Of a DNA stretch of 64,000 nt, positions 17,635 to 26,480 are shown piece after piece. Position 1 is the stretch's first letter. Every line of letters begins with the position of its first letter. The notes below the pieces were generated by a model, which saw only the letters and a list, made by a program, of their open reading frames with translations, was not told where the DNA came from and searched no databases. The position numbers and the translations under genes were made by a program. This DNA comes from Ammoniphilus sp. CFH 90114 (GTDB lineage: Bacteria > Bacillota > Bacilli > Aneurinibacillales > RAOX-1), in NCBI RefSeq assembly GCF_004123195.1, contig NZ_SDLI01000012.1:21586-85585 (forward strand). The letters are read 5' to 3'.

Positions 17635-17666
17635 CAAAAAAGGAGGCGGTTCGCCTCCTTTTTTGT
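17634..17666 (+). terminator. Terminator of the antiporter gene
   Basis: ACAAAAAAGGAGGCG pairs with CGCCTCCTTTTTTGT around a very short loop. It starts at the last base of the antiporter stop codon. Confidence 0.9.
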
Positions 17667-17691
17667 ATGACTAGGTATTCTAAATTAAGTG

Positions 17692-17829
17692 TCACTCCAG
17701 ATCATCGTAATCATGTGGACAGAGAAGGGAGTTGCTCAAATAATCATCAGGATCGTCCCCTGCAAAGCAAAGGTCGCAAACTCCTCCATGTAAGATGAAC
17801 GGAGCCCCGCAACATGAGCACCTTTCCAT
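17692..17829 (-). CDS. Tiny Cys-rich zinc-knuckle protein, 45 aa
   Basis: A 45-residue protein, MERCSCCGAPFILHGGVCDL then CFAGDDPDDYLSNSLLCPHD. Two CxxC-type pairs (CSCC/CC and CDLC) and a CPH suggest a single zinc ribbon, followed by an acidic tail. A strong GGAGGTG ribosome-binding site lies five bases before the ATG. Not recognised as a named family. Confidence 0.6.
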   Translation of the reverse strand: MERCSCCGAPFILHGGVCDLCFAGDDPDDYLSNSLLCPHDYDDLE

Positions 17830-17912
17830 GTGACACCTCCTTGCCTAGTTTCAAAAGCTTTTAATTAGTATATGGATCAACAGGTAAAACATGTCTAGTA
17901 AAGAATGTAAAC

Positions 17913-17948
17913 AAGCCGGTTCCTCCTCTGCTCAGGAAGAACCGGCTT
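17913..17948 (-). terminator. Terminator of leuS
   Basis: AAGCCGGTTC pairs with GAACCGGCTT, followed by GTTT on the minus strand, 15 bases past the leuS stop. Confidence 0.8.
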
Positions 17949-17963
17949 TATCATGCTTACCTC

Positions 17964-20408
17964 TTATCCAACGACGATATTCACCAGGCGATCTGGAACA
18001 ACGATGAACTTGCGAATTTGTTTGCCTGTAATGGCATCTTGTACGGTCTCAAGTGCTTGAGCCTTTTCCTTGATCTGTTCTTGATCCATACCTGCGGAGA
18101 TCACTAGACGATCTTTAATTTTTCCATTCACTTGAACGACAATTTCTACTTCATTGTCTACGGTTAACTCTTCTTTGTATTGTGGCCATGCTTCATAAGC
18201 TAAGGTATCGTTATGACCTAAGCGGCTCCAAAGCTCTTCCGCAATATGTGGAGCTAGCGGAGAAAGCAACAGAACGAAAGCTTCCATGGCTGATTTTGGC
18301 AAGGTCTGCTCTTTATTCGCTTCATTGAGGAACACCATGAGATGGCTAATCGCCGTATTGAATCTCAGCCCTTCAAGATCGTGAGAGACCGCTTTGATCG
18401 TCTTATGAACGGTACGATTAAACGATTCTGAACCTGGATGGTTCCCGATTTTTGGATTCAAATCGCCATTGTCTTGAACGAAAAGTCGCCATACACGGCT
18501 AAGGAAACGGTGTGAGCCTTCTACACCATTAACATTCCATGGTTTCGATGCTTCCAACGGTCCCATGAACATCTCATAAATTCTGAGCGTATCGGCACCG
18601 AAGTCACGAACGATATCATCAGGGTTCACTACGTTTCCACGAGACTTACTCATTTTCTCGTTATTTTCCCCGAGGATCATGCCTTGGTTTACGAGCTTCT
18701 GGAATGGTTCCTTCGTATGAACGACACCGATATCGTAGAGTACCTTATGCCAGAAACGAGCATATAACAAGTGAAGCACTGCATGCTCCGCTCCGCCAAT
18801 GTAAAGATCTACAGGCAGCCATGTTTCTTGCTTCTCCTTTGAGCAAAGCTCCTCGTGATTGTGCGGATCAATGTAACGAAGGTAGTACCAGCAGCTTCCC
18901 GCCCATTGAGGCATCGTGTTGGTTTCTCTTCTTGCCTTCATTCCGGTTTCAGGATCAATGGTATTGACCCACTCCTCGATGTTCGCTAGTGGAGATTCCC
19001 CAGTTCCTGAAGGACGAATGGCATCCGTCTCAGGTAAAACGAGCGGTAATTGGTCTTCTGGCACCGGCTTCATCGTTCCGTCTTCTAAATGAAGAATCGG
19101 GATGGGCTCTCCCCAATAGCGCTGTCTGCTAAACAACCAGTCGCGCAAGCGGTAGGTTACCTTTTTCTTCCCTTTGTTGTTTTCTTCTAACCAAGCAATC
19201 ATGCGAGTAATGGCTTCTTTATTATTTAAGCCATTCAAAATATCAGAATTCACATGAGGACCATCCCCCGTGTAAGCATCTTCCTCTACATTACCGCCTG
19301 CCACGACTTCCACAATCGAAAGATCAAATTTCTTGGCAAACTCCCAGTCTCTCTGGTCATGACCAGGAACCGCCATAATCGCCCCTGTTCCATAGCTTAC
19401 TAACACGTAGTCAGCCACCCAGATTGGAAGCTTCGCTCCATTTACAGGATTGATGGCATACGCACCAGTGAATACTCCCGTTTTGTCTTTGGCAAGATCT
19501 GTTCTTTCTAGATCACTTTTACGAGTTGCTTGCTCTATATAAGCTTCTACAGCTGCTTTTTGTTCTGGTGTTGTAATCTCATCCACTAGCTTATGCTCAG
19601 GTGCTACGACACAATAAGTAGCGCCAAATAGCGTGTCAGGTCGAGTAGTGAACACATCAAGACTAGCTTCATGCCCATCAATTTTGAAGGCAAGCTCAGC
19701 CCCTTCGGATTTTCCAATCCAGTTTCGCTGCATGTCTTTAATACTCTCAGACCAATCTAGTTCTTCAAGGTCCTCAAGCAGTCTCTCTGCATAAGCCGTA
19801 ATACGCAAAACCCACTGTCTCATCGGCTTACGAATGACAGGATGTCCTCCGCGTTCACTCTTGCCATCGATTACTTCTTCGTTTGCAAGTACGGTTCCGA
19901 GCGCTGGACACCAGTTCACAGGAATCTCGTCAACGTAGGCTAAACCTCTCTTGTAAAGTTGAAGGAAGATCCATTGCGTCCACTTATAGTATTCCGGATC
20001 CGTCGTGGAGATTTCGCGATCCCAGTCATAGGAGAATCCGAGTGACTTAATTTGGCGACGGAAATTATCAATATTTTTCTTAGTAATGTCTCGCGGATGC
20101 TGTCCGGTATCTAGTGCGTGCTGTTCGGCCGGAAGTCCAAATGCATCCCACCCCATCGGATGAAGAACTTGATATCCATTCATACGCTTATAACGGGACA
20201 CGATATCTGTTGCGGTATAACCTTCTGGGTGTCCCACATGAAGCCCAGCTCCTGAAGGATAAGGAAACATATCTAGAGCATAGAATTTAGGTTTATCCGG
20301 CTGTTCTACCAGCTTAAAGGTTTTATTCTCTTCCCAGTGATGCTGCCACTTCTTCTCAATTGTACGGTGATCGTAAGTTGTAGGGGACTTTGCTTGTTCC
20401 GTAGTCAT
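17964..20408 (-). CDS. leuS: Leucyl-tRNA synthetase
   Basis: Class I aminoacyl-tRNA synthetase charging tRNA-Leu, about 814 residues, the normal length. The HIGH-type motif is [11 protein letters not shown], the KMSKS motif is [10 protein letters not shown], and a CP1 editing domain lies between (around [14 protein letters not shown]). The start is ATG at 20408 with GGAGG seven bases upstream; the TTG at 20420 overlaps that site. Transcription is controlled by the T-box leader just upstream. Confidence 0.98.
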   Translation of the reverse strand: MTTEQAKSPTTYDHRTIEKKWQHHWEENKTFKLVEQPDKPKFYALDMFPYPSGAGLHVGHPEGYTATDIVSRYKRMNGYQVLHPMGWDAFGLPAEQHALDTGQHPRDITKKNIDNFRRQIKSLGFSYDWDREISTTDPEYYKWTQWIFLQLYKRGLAYVDEIPVNWCPALGTVLANEEVIDGKSERGGHPVIRKPMRQWVLRITAYAERLLEDLEELDWSESIKDMQRNWIGKSEGAELAFKIDGHEASLDVFTTRPDTLFGATYCVVAPEHKLVDEITTPEQKAAVEAYIEQATRKSDLERTDLAKDKTGVFTGAYAINPVNGAKLPIWVADYVLVSYGTGAIMAVPGHDQRDWEFAKKFDLSIVEVVAGGNVEEDAYTGDGPHVNSDILNGLNNKEAITRMIAWLEENNKGKKKVTYRLRDWLFSRQRYWGEPIPILHLEDGTMKPVPEDQLPLVLPETDAIRPSGTGESPLANIEEWVNTIDPETGMKARRETNTMPQWAGSCWYYLRYIDPHNHEELCSKEKQETWLPVDLYIGGAEHAVLHLLYARFWHKVLYDIGVVHTKEPFQKLVNQGMILGENNEKMSKSRGNVVNPDDIVRDFGADTLRIYEMFMGPLEASKPWNVNGVEGSHRFLSRVWRLFVQDNGDLNPKIGNHPGSESFNRTVHKTIKAVSHDLEGLRFNTAISHLMVFLNEANKEQTLPKSAMEAFVLLLSPLAPHIAEELWSRLGHNDTLAYEAWPQYKEELTVDNEVEIVVQVNGKIKDRLVISAGMDQEQIKEKAQALETVQDAITGKQIRKFIVVPDRLVNIVVG

Positions 20409-20448
20409 AACTACCTCCAAAAGATTGTTGAATGATAAACAAAAAAAT

Positions 20449-20735
20449 AAAAAAACCTCTCATCCATAGCTGATCGCTAGGGACGAGAGGAGATTCTCCC
20501 GCGGTACCACCCTAATTAGTACATATGTACTCACTTATTACACCCTTAACGCGGGCTAACGGCCGGATCTACTCAGATTCAATCCTGCAGCTCCGAGGTG
20601 AGTTCCCTGTCCTCTGCGTTGACTCGCACCCTCCGTCAACTCTCTGAATGCATCGGTTCCACGTACTATTCCTCGTCATGGCTGTTAAGCATTTATGTAA
20701 GATGCCTTCGTAAACACGAAGTTTCTAAAAAACTA
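20449..20735 (-). promoter_or_regulatory. T-box riboswitch leader of leuS (Leu specifier CUC)
   Basis: The minus-strand leader contains the T-box AGGGTGGTACCGCG (20500-20513) and a terminator stem CCTCTCGTCC/GGATGAGAGG with a T-run (20449-20490). The probable specifier codon CUC is in GAACUCACC (20600-20602) within stem I. Uncharged tRNA-Leu should stabilise the antiterminator and turn leuS on. The 5' limit is approximate. Confidence 0.93.
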
Positions 20736-20743
20736 ATAGGTCT

Positions 20744-20773
20744 ATTTTATTGTTTTTTTCGCAAACCTGTCAA
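20744..20773 (-). promoter_or_regulatory. Sigma-A promoter of leuS leader
   Basis: TTGACA (20768-20773), an 18-base spacer and TAAAAT (20744-20749) on the minus strand sit just upstream of the T-box stem I. Confidence 0.7.
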
Positions 20774-20885
20774 TAAAAGTTTTCTCACTATGATTTATTT
20801 ATTGACATTTTATCCGGTTTTTAAACATAGGCCGCAGCAAATACTATGGGAGATACTATTGAAAGGAAAGGAAGGAGGGAACAGT

Positions 20886-21071
20886 ATGCCAGATATCCAA
20901 GCAGGAGATGTAGAAGTGACAGCAAATGAAGCTCAACAATCTAGGCAAGGACAAAGGCAAGGACAAGGACAACAGGCGATGGCATCGGATGTAAGGACTG
21001 GATTCATGCGCGTGGATGAGTTAGGAGAAACGCACGACGAATCTGCACATACGCACTTAGGCAGGTCTTAA
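20886..21071 (+). CDS. Hypothetical Gln/Gly-rich small protein, 61 aa
   Basis: MPDIQAGDVEVTANEAQQSR followed by a Gln-Gly-Arg repeat (QGQRQGQGQQ) and an acidic/His C-terminus (ETHDESAHTHLGRS). AAGGAGGG lies well placed before the ATG, and a terminator follows, so expression is likely. Family not recognised. It is divergent from leuS across the T-box and promoter region. Confidence 0.6.
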   Translation: MPDIQAGDVEVTANEAQQSRQGQRQGQGQQAMASDVRTGFMRVDELGETHDESAHTHLGRS

Positions 21072-21076
21072 TGTAG

Positions 21077-21103
21077 AGAAGAGGGTTCCTCCCTCTTCTT
21101 TTT
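21077..21103 (+). terminator. Terminator of the 61-aa Gln-rich gene
   Basis: AGAAGAGGG pairs with CCCTCTTCT around TTCCT and is followed by TTTTT. Confidence 0.8.
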
Positions 21104-21167
21104 ACTTGGGAAGAGATGATGGAGGTTGGTGGGTGTTGGGTTGGGAGTGATGATGAGTGACGATCGT

Positions 21168-21355
21168 TAGGCGGAGAAACTTCCGTTATTTTGAGTAGAA
21201 GGCTATTTTCTGAGGAAATAACGGAACGAATTCCGCCTATCCTATGAAAATGAGGGGAAAAAGGCTGCTTCGAGTCAAATAACAGGAAAACCTCCTGTTA
21301 TATTGCCCATTTTCACCTCCAAAATAAAAATAAGCGGAAATTCTCCGCCTATTTT
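21168..21355. repeat. Cluster of related palindromic repeats
   Basis: Four related palindromic units fill this gap. Units 1 and 2 form one long inverted repeat: TAGGCGGA (21168-21175) pairs with TCCGCCTA (21232-21239), and TTCCGTTATTT (21181-21191) pairs with AAATAACGGAA (21216-21226). Unit 3 is ATAACAGG/CCTGTTAT (21279-21301). Unit 4 is AAAATAAGCGGA/TCCGCCTATTTT (21327-21355). All share the design AATA(A/G)xxGGA-loop-TCCxxxTATT with a varying middle. They look like members of an intergenic palindrome family, not terminators. Bases 21104-21167 hold nothing recognisable. Confidence 0.75.
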
Positions 21356-21361
21356 CCATGA

Positions 21362-21634
21362 CTACATCGCTGTAGGAGGATCTATTACGATAACGGGTTC
21401 ATTACTATCTTTTGGCATTATGTGGATAAAAGATGGTTTGAAGCCAAGATCCTCAAACCTCTCTGCTTGCTCGATAGCGCGTTCTTTGCTCGCATCTGTA
21501 ACAGCTTTTGGAACCGCTCCTACAGGCATACCAGTCTGAACTTCCTTTATAGGGTACTCCGCCCCCACGACTCCCACAAACATCGCTTGTACTAACATAA
21601 TAGAACCTAAAATAAGTCCGAAACGTTTCTTCAT
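21362..21634 (-). CDS. Small putative secreted protein, 90 aa
   Basis: An N-terminal signal peptide (MKKRFGLILGSIMLVQAM, likely cut after VVGA) is followed by about 65 polar residues with AVPKAVTDASKERAIEQAER and a C-terminal NEPVIVIDPPTAM. Family unknown. The strong RBS GGAGGTGAG overlaps the end of the HD-GYP gene region, only 7 bases after its stop, so the two are probably one operon. This suggests a link between the secreted product and the regulator. Confidence 0.6.
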   Translation of the reverse strand: MKKRFGLILGSIMLVQAMFVGVVGAEYPIKEVQTGMPVGAVPKAVTDASKERAIEQAERFEDLGFKPSFIHIMPKDSNEPVIVIDPPTAM

Positions 21635-21641
21635 ATTCTAC

Positions 21642-22598
21642 TCACCTCCCTTCACGGTCAATGCGGTCTGAGATTGCAAGGAAAGTATCTACCACATCTG
21701 GATGGTAGAAGCTACCCCGGAAACGAAGAATTTCTTGAAGAGCCTCTTCCTTGGATCGTCCTTTTTGATATACTCTATCGGTTGTCATGGCGTCGTAGGA
21801 ATCGACCACTGCAACGATACACGCCTCGATGCTAATTTCATTTCCCTTCAATCCCTTAGGGTAGCCGCTTCCATCTAGCCTTTCGTGGTGTTGTTCTACA
21901 ATAACTCCTGCGGAAACGAGGTGAGGAATGTTCGTGGACTCTAGCAATTCACGGCCGTACACGGTATGCAGCTTGATGATATCATACTCTTCATTGGTTA
22001 GGCGTGATGGTTTAAGTAGGATGGACTCAGGAATCTTGACCTTCCCTATATCATGAAAGAATGAACCGTAATTAAGAGCATGCATCTGGTTCGGGGAGAG
22101 CTGCATCGCCTCACCTACCATCATGGAGAACTCTCGAATTCGATGACAATGATCTGATGTATAGCCGTCCTTCTCCTCTATGGTCACGGCGAGATCCATC
22201 AATTCCTTGGTCGTTTTACTGTAGTGGTGGAACACGGGACGGGAGCTTATATAAAGAAATTCAACGGTTGTTTCAGCTATGAAAATGAAGTGTTCTTGGA
22301 CAGGGTGGGAGGAAAAACTATCACCAGGCTTTAGGACAACCTCTTTTTCGGAGGAAAGCCACTTCAAATGGCCTGATAGGATATAGATATGCTCAAGAGC
22401 ATCCCAACCTTGTTCAGGGACTAACGCCCAACGTCCCCCTGCGTTTAACTTATGGTGGATTACCTCAGTGCCATCACCGGATGCTAACAAGGAAATCCCC
22501 AAGTCACGGGTAATCGTTTGTTCAATGGCTTGTCCCTTTCGGAAAAGTGTGCTCCTGGTTAGTTCAGATGACGATGGGTCCCTTTGGTCAAAAGTCAT
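21642..22598 (-). CDS. Cupin-HD-GYP domain protein (putative cyclic-di-nucleotide phosphodiesterase)
   Basis: A 318-residue cytoplasmic protein. The N-terminal half has a cupin-like barrel (LEHIYILSGHLKWL, VVLKPGDSFSSHPVQEHF). The C-terminal half is an HD-GYP phosphodiesterase with the metal-binding HD in GSFFHDIGKVKIPE, HH in VEQHHERLDGSGYPKGLKG containing the GYP-type motif, and the downstream VDSYDAM. HD-GYP proteins usually hydrolyse c-di-GMP or related dinucleotides. The ligand of the cupin domain is unknown. RBS GGAG eight bases before the ATG. Confidence 0.85.
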   Translation of the reverse strand: MTFDQRDPSSSELTRSTLFRKGQAIEQTITRDLGISLLASGDGTEVIHHKLNAGGRWALVPEQGWDALEHIYILSGHLKWLSSEKEVVLKPGDSFSSHPVQEHFIFIAETTVEFLYISSRPVFHHYSKTTKELMDLAVTIEEKDGYTSDHCHRIREFSMMVGEAMQLSPNQMHALNYGSFFHDIGKVKIPESILLKPSRLTNEEYDIIKLHTVYGRELLESTNIPHLVSAGVIVEQHHERLDGSGYPKGLKGNEISIEACIVAVVDSYDAMTTDRVYQKGRSKEEALQEILRFRGSFYHPDVVDTFLAISDRIDREGR

Positions 22599-22987
22599 GG
22601 GTATCGCTCCATATTAGAATTTTACCTTGGTGGCTTAAATAACGGATTTCAAGTAAAAAGGTACTAAGAGTAGTAGTTACTTCCAGACCTATCTTAACAT
22701 TAAACGATTGAATCAGGATGATCAATAGGACTATAGTTGCCAGTGATTGATAATGTAAATAGGTCATTAGGTTCAATTGTTTGTTTTTTGCTTTTGTTCA
22801 CATTTCTTATGTTGACAAAATTAGATAAAACATGATCTTTTCTTAAAATAATTGTCTTTTTCTGCGCTTTCCCGGGAAAATTTTTGGGTAGAAAAAAGGT
22901 GTATGATTTTGGATAAGGATAGGAATCTGTGATCAGTATTGGTACAATGAAAAAAGAGAAAAGAGGTTGTGAGAGGAGAAAAACGTA
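22599..22987. other. AT-rich intergenic region between divergent genes
   Basis: This 389-base gap separates the HD-GYP gene (minus) from the PH-domain gene (plus). It must hold promoters for both. A TTGACA at 22812-22817 has no good -10 partner, and TACAAT near 22943 may be a -10 for the plus-strand gene. A minus-strand open frame here lacks a ribosome-binding site. No RNA gene or repeat is seen. Confidence 0.4.
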
Positions 22988-23962
22988 ATGGCCGGTCTTG
23001 ATGAAATAAAGGCTCAGATCTTAAGGTTAGAGCCAAAAGAAGGAAGGAAATGGGTTGCTCGAGCAGAAGTCCGCACCTTGCCTACGATTTTGTTGAATGG
23101 TGAAGAGCTTGTGGCTTTTACGTTAGGTACATACCAAGGAACAAGCGGAATCCTGGTTGCCACTAACCATAGAGTGATCTTTGTCGATAAAAGCTCGTGG
23201 ACTCCCTTTCCCTACGCTAGCCTATCTTCTATTATGTACAAGTCATCCATTGAGTTCCAAGATGGAAATCTGATGGGAAGCGTGTTAATGGACGTATCAA
23301 ATAATAAGATTATTTTAAATAAAGTTCCTTCAACTGGAGCGCAGTTTGTGCGGACGGTTCAACAAAAACTCGAGAATTACAAGCCCGATACGCGCTTCCA
23401 AACGGAAAAAAAGACAGATTCCGCTGCGAAAAGCAATAAAGCCGTTTACCTTGTTGTGTCCTCTATTGTCGTTCTTTCCCTGTTGTTTTATTGGGTTTTC
23501 CAAGACGGGATGACACAAACCACTTCCTCGGTGCCATCTCTTGGGATCACAGCGACGGATTTTTCTAAGCGTTGGAATCAAGTGGGCAAGGAAGCGCAGT
23601 CGCAATACGGTATATCGAACATCAATGTTGTCGAAAATGATAAAAATAAGTCGTTCACGCACTATTTCACGGATCAAATGAAGATGATGGGGATACTCAC
23701 GAAGGATGGGAAATTACAGAAGGTCATGATGATGGGAAATGATGAAGAAACGGTACCGCGTCTGGTTGAACAAACGATTTCTACCGTTCATCCTCAATTA
23801 GGGGATAAACAAAAATTAGAATTAGTTGAACAATTGGGGCTACTAGAAACTGACGGTCAGGCTAAGGAAGACCGGCAAATTATTCATACAGGGGTAAGGT
23901 ATTCTGTCACCCACTCAGAAAAAATTGGAATTATCTTTGAAGCTGCTGCAATAGGAAAGTAA
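22988..23962 (+). CDS. Membrane-anchored PH-domain (YokE-like) protein
   Basis: A 324-residue protein. The N-terminal part (about 30-130) resembles bacterial PH domains (NGEELVAFTLGTYQGTSGIL, ATNHRVIFVDKS, PYASLSSIMYKSS). One membrane helix follows (VYLVVSSIVVLSLLFYWVF, about 150-170), then about 150 residues, probably outside, with no recognised domain. The PH portion is likely cytoplasmic. RBS GAGAGGAG precedes the ATG. No function can be assigned. Confidence 0.7.
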   Translation: MAGLDEIKAQILRLEPKEGRKWVARAEVRTLPTILLNGEELVAFTLGTYQGTSGILVATNHRVIFVDKSSWTPFPYASLSSIMYKSSIEFQDGNLMGSVLMDVSNNKIILNKVPSTGAQFVRTVQQKLENYKPDTRFQTEKKTDSAAKSNKAVYLVVSSIVVLSLLFYWVFQDGMTQTTSSVPSLGITATDFSKRWNQVGKEAQSQYGISNINVVENDKNKSFTHYFTDQMKMMGILTKDGKLQKVMMMGNDEETVPRLVEQTISTVHPQLGDKQKLELVEQLGLLETDGQAKEDRQIIHTGVRYSVTHSEKIGIIFEAAAIGK

Positions 23963-24047
23963 ACGACAGGGATAGGTCTCTCTCCCCTTCTGAAATTCGT
24001 CAGTTTGTGATATAATTTTTTAATAAAAGTGAAGGGAGAGGATATCC

Positions 24048-24176
24048 TTGCATACGTATTACTGCCTTGTCTGTGGGAAATTAAAGCAGGGTGATGTCCA
24101 TCGGATTGAGTTAAATGTATGTGAAGAGTGTTCTCCCCAAGAAACGGAAGAGGAGATACGCCGCCCCATCTCATAA
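24048..24176 (+). CDS. Tiny zinc-knuckle protein, 42 aa
   Basis: A 42-residue protein starting at TTG with GGGAGAGG upstream. It has CLVCGK and CEECSP pairs (CxxC...CxxC), then an acidic-basic tail. The single knuckle with the short spacing faintly recalls the sigma-G inhibitor Gin, but the rest of that family's sequence is absent, so I do not name it. A TATAAT-like -10 lies near 24011. The gene is short but well formed. Confidence 0.5.
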   Translation: MHTYYCLVCGKLKQGDVHRIELNVCEECSPQETEEEIRRPIS

Positions 24177-24196
24177 GGGGCGGTGTCGTCTTCTTT
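24161..24196 (+). terminator. Probable terminator of the zinc-knuckle gene
   Basis: CCGCCCC pairs with GGGGCGG and a T-rich tract follows after about ten bases. The stem overlaps the gene end. Confidence 0.45.
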
Positions 24197-24264
24197 TTTT
24201 CCTTATAAATTGATGAATGGAATAAGCTGGTACATACGAAATTTGTAGAAAGCGGTGTTTAGTC

Positions 24265-24699
24265 ATGTCTTCCCTTTTTGGATCCTTCATTGTGATCTGG
24301 ATGCTAGTCCTCGTATCTTTGTTCTTTATTGGCGGCTACTTCATGTTCCGTAAATTTCTTAAATCAATGCCGAAGAGTGACGGAAAATCTGACCTGGATT
24401 GGCAGGATTATTATATTGATCAGACGAGATCGCTATGGACCGACGAAACCATGCATCTGCTTGATGAGTTGGTTGAACCTGTCCCTACTTTATTCCGCGA
24501 TGTAGCGAAACGGACCATCGCCGGGAAGATTGGTCAGCTTGCTATGGACGACGGTGCGAAAAGAATTACCCAAGACCTCGTTATTAAGGGGTACATCCTG
24601 GCTACCCCAGCTAGGGATCATAAGTGGTTGGTTGCCCGCTTGAAGGAAAAGCAAATTGACTTCACGGCTTATAAGCAGCATCTCAAGGTAAAAGTATAG
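24265..24699 (+). CDS. DUF2621 family membrane protein (YneK-like)
   Basis: A 144-residue protein with one N-terminal membrane helix (FIVIWMLVLVSLFFIGGYFM) and a conserved soluble domain (LDWQDYYIDQTRSLW, PVPTLFRDVAKRTIAGKIG, DLVIKGYILATPARDHKWL). This pattern is that of DUF2621, found in spore-forming Bacillales. No biochemical role is known. A terminator follows. Confidence 0.82.
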   Translation: MSSLFGSFIVIWMLVLVSLFFIGGYFMFRKFLKSMPKSDGKSDLDWQDYYIDQTRSLWTDETMHLLDELVEPVPTLFRDVAKRTIAGKIGQLAMDDGAKRITQDLVIKGYILATPARDHKWLVARLKEKQIDFTAYKQHLKVKV

Positions 24700-24706
24700 G
24701 ATAGGT

Positions 24707-24743
24707 AAAATCAGCAGGCCTGTGGGTCCGCTGATTTTTTTTT
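24707..24743 (+). terminator. Terminator of DUF2621 gene
   Basis: AAAATCAGC pairs with GCTGATTTT, with inner G-C pairs, and is followed by a T-run. It is positioned to serve the convergent GH84 gene as well. Confidence 0.8.
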
Positions 24744-24748
24744 ACGTT

Positions 24749-26410
24749 CTATTCCTTTCGTGTCATTCCTATGATTTCACTCACGATAAGATCTGGGAAA
24801 AATCCTAATGCTTTTACACGATCCAGTTCATGCCTTTCTTTCGTCACTTTCTCCATCTCATCAAATGAATCAGCCTGTAGAACGTCCAGTAAGTATTGAA
24901 GGTCCTCTATCACCTGTTCAATCCAAGGCTTTAGCTCCTCTCTTAGTTTCTTATTCCCCATCATCAATAATTCCGTTGCTTCTGTTTGATAATGTTCTAC
25001 GATCGTCTTAAATTTGCTGGATGTCTGTTGATCCAGATGCCAAATTCGCTGATGGTCAAGCCACTGAGTCAACAGCTCTCCTCCAGGTAATGGGGACAGG
25101 GCAGACTGATTAATACAGTCGCTAAGCTTCATAAAGGCTTCAGCCCTCTCCTCCCCTACAATGGTAAGGACAGCAGACCGAAAACTTTCCTTTGCGTCGT
25201 ACTTCACGGGATTCCATAGATAATGAGCAATCGTTAAGAGGGAAAGGAGAGAAGCCTCAGGGTACTCCATGACGTTAGCGATGACGCCATTCGAATGGAG
25301 ATACAGGTAAGGATGACGGTGAAGGTATGGACCGATATGCATCTCATCACGCATATTCGCATCATTAACCGGGTAATTGTCCCAGTATAATGGCTTGTGT
25401 CCGGTCTGTTCATAGAAGATTCTGGCCTCGCGAACATCAATCTCCGGAGAACAAATCGTTCTTCCTGTCCAGAGTAATTCAACTTCCCCCGGAAGCTCAC
25501 GACCAAGTCGTGTGATATACGCTTCATCCCCTTTCCCAAAGTATTGGGTTGGACAGACATATAAATAATTATTCCTATCTAGCTCTTTTAATTTCGCGAA
25601 GAGAGTATGTATAAAATGGATATGAGCTTCGGTTAGATCCTGAAAACGATGCTGGTCTGCTTCATGCCAAAGACTTAGAGGAATATCATCAAAAAATAGA
25701 CCAAAGTGACGAATTCCCAACTCATAGACTTGTTTGTATTTATCGAAAAGAAGCTCCGCGTGCTGCTTAGAGGCGTACTGAATCGAAAGGCCGGGACTTA
25801 CAGCGAAAATCATATCGATACAATTGTTTTGACAGCAGTCGCGTAACCGGGCAATTTGTGAGAGCTCATCCATTGGATAAGGAACAGCCCACTGATCCCG
25901 GTGATAACGATCATTTTTAGGGGCATAAACATAGGTATTCATTTTCTGAGAGGATAGAATCGTAAGAGCTCGTTCTCTTTCGTCCATCGTCCAAGGATCC
26001 CCATAGTAGCCTTCTACGATTCCTCTTCTTTTCATTCTTGGGTGATCAAGTATCCATCCTTCCTTCAAGGGATGCTGCTGTAGTTGGATCCAAGTATGAT
26101 AAGCGTAAAAATATCCCCGAGTGGAGTTCGCGTAAATCCACACGACCGTCTTCGTATCGGTTATTCCTTTGATTTCAAGATAATAGCCCTCTTCCTCCAC
26201 GAGATATCCTTTCTTCCTATCGAACTCCCCTGTCGGGGGAAGCTGTTCTAGATAAACATGAACCTCAAGTGAACCCGAGTCCAAAGTGACGGGATCTATC
26301 GGGACGAAAGAATTCCATCTTCCTAGGATGTCGATATATTGGATAGATGTGATGGGTCCGAGAGCTGGACCCTCCATTACCTTCATGGGGATGGGGTAAA
26401 CTACGTTCAT
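24749..26410 (-). CDS. GH84 beta-N-acetylglucosaminidase (O-GlcNAcase-like)
   Basis: A 553-residue glycoside hydrolase of family 84, related to NagJ and human OGA. An N-terminal GH20b-like domain (1-125) precedes the catalytic barrel: GIVEGYYGDPWT, NTYVYAPKNDRYHRDQW, the catalytic Asp pair in GLFFDDIP, ELLWTGRTICS and YWDNYPVND, all at positions expected for GH84. A C-terminal helical segment follows. No signal peptide is seen, so the enzyme appears cytoplasmic. GH84 enzymes use substrate-assisted catalysis on beta-GlcNAc; the natural substrate here is unknown. RBS AGGAGG. Confidence 0.88.
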   Translation of the reverse strand: MNVVYPIPMKVMEGPALGPITSIQYIDILGRWNSFVPIDPVTLDSGSLEVHVYLEQLPPTGEFDRKKGYLVEEEGYYLEIKGITDTKTVVWIYANSTRGYFYAYHTWIQLQQHPLKEGWILDHPRMKRRGIVEGYYGDPWTMDERERALTILSSQKMNTYVYAPKNDRYHRDQWAVPYPMDELSQIARLRDCCQNNCIDMIFAVSPGLSIQYASKQHAELLFDKYKQVYELGIRHFGLFFDDIPLSLWHEADQHRFQDLTEAHIHFIHTLFAKLKELDRNNYLYVCPTQYFGKGDEAYITRLGRELPGEVELLWTGRTICSPEIDVREARIFYEQTGHKPLYWDNYPVNDANMRDEMHIGPYLHRHPYLYLHSNGVIANVMEYPEASLLSLLTIAHYLWNPVKYDAKESFRSAVLTIVGEERAEAFMKLSDCINQSALSPLPGGELLTQWLDHQRIWHLDQQTSSKFKTIVEHYQTEATELLMMGNKKLREELKPWIEQVIEDLQYLLDVLQADSFDEMEKVTKERHELDRVKALGFFPDLIVSEIIGMTRKE

Positions 26411-26480
26411 TTCTTTACCTCCTCACAAACAGCTAGACTCTCGTTTATCTTTCCCTTTTCTTCTCTATCCAAAAAATAAA

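Noticed and set aside
22588-22776. Minus-strand open frame of 62 codons with a hydrophobic stretch, upstream of the HD-GYP gene
   Set aside because: No ribosome-binding site at either Met, and it runs into the start of the HD-GYP gene in another frame within a promoter region.
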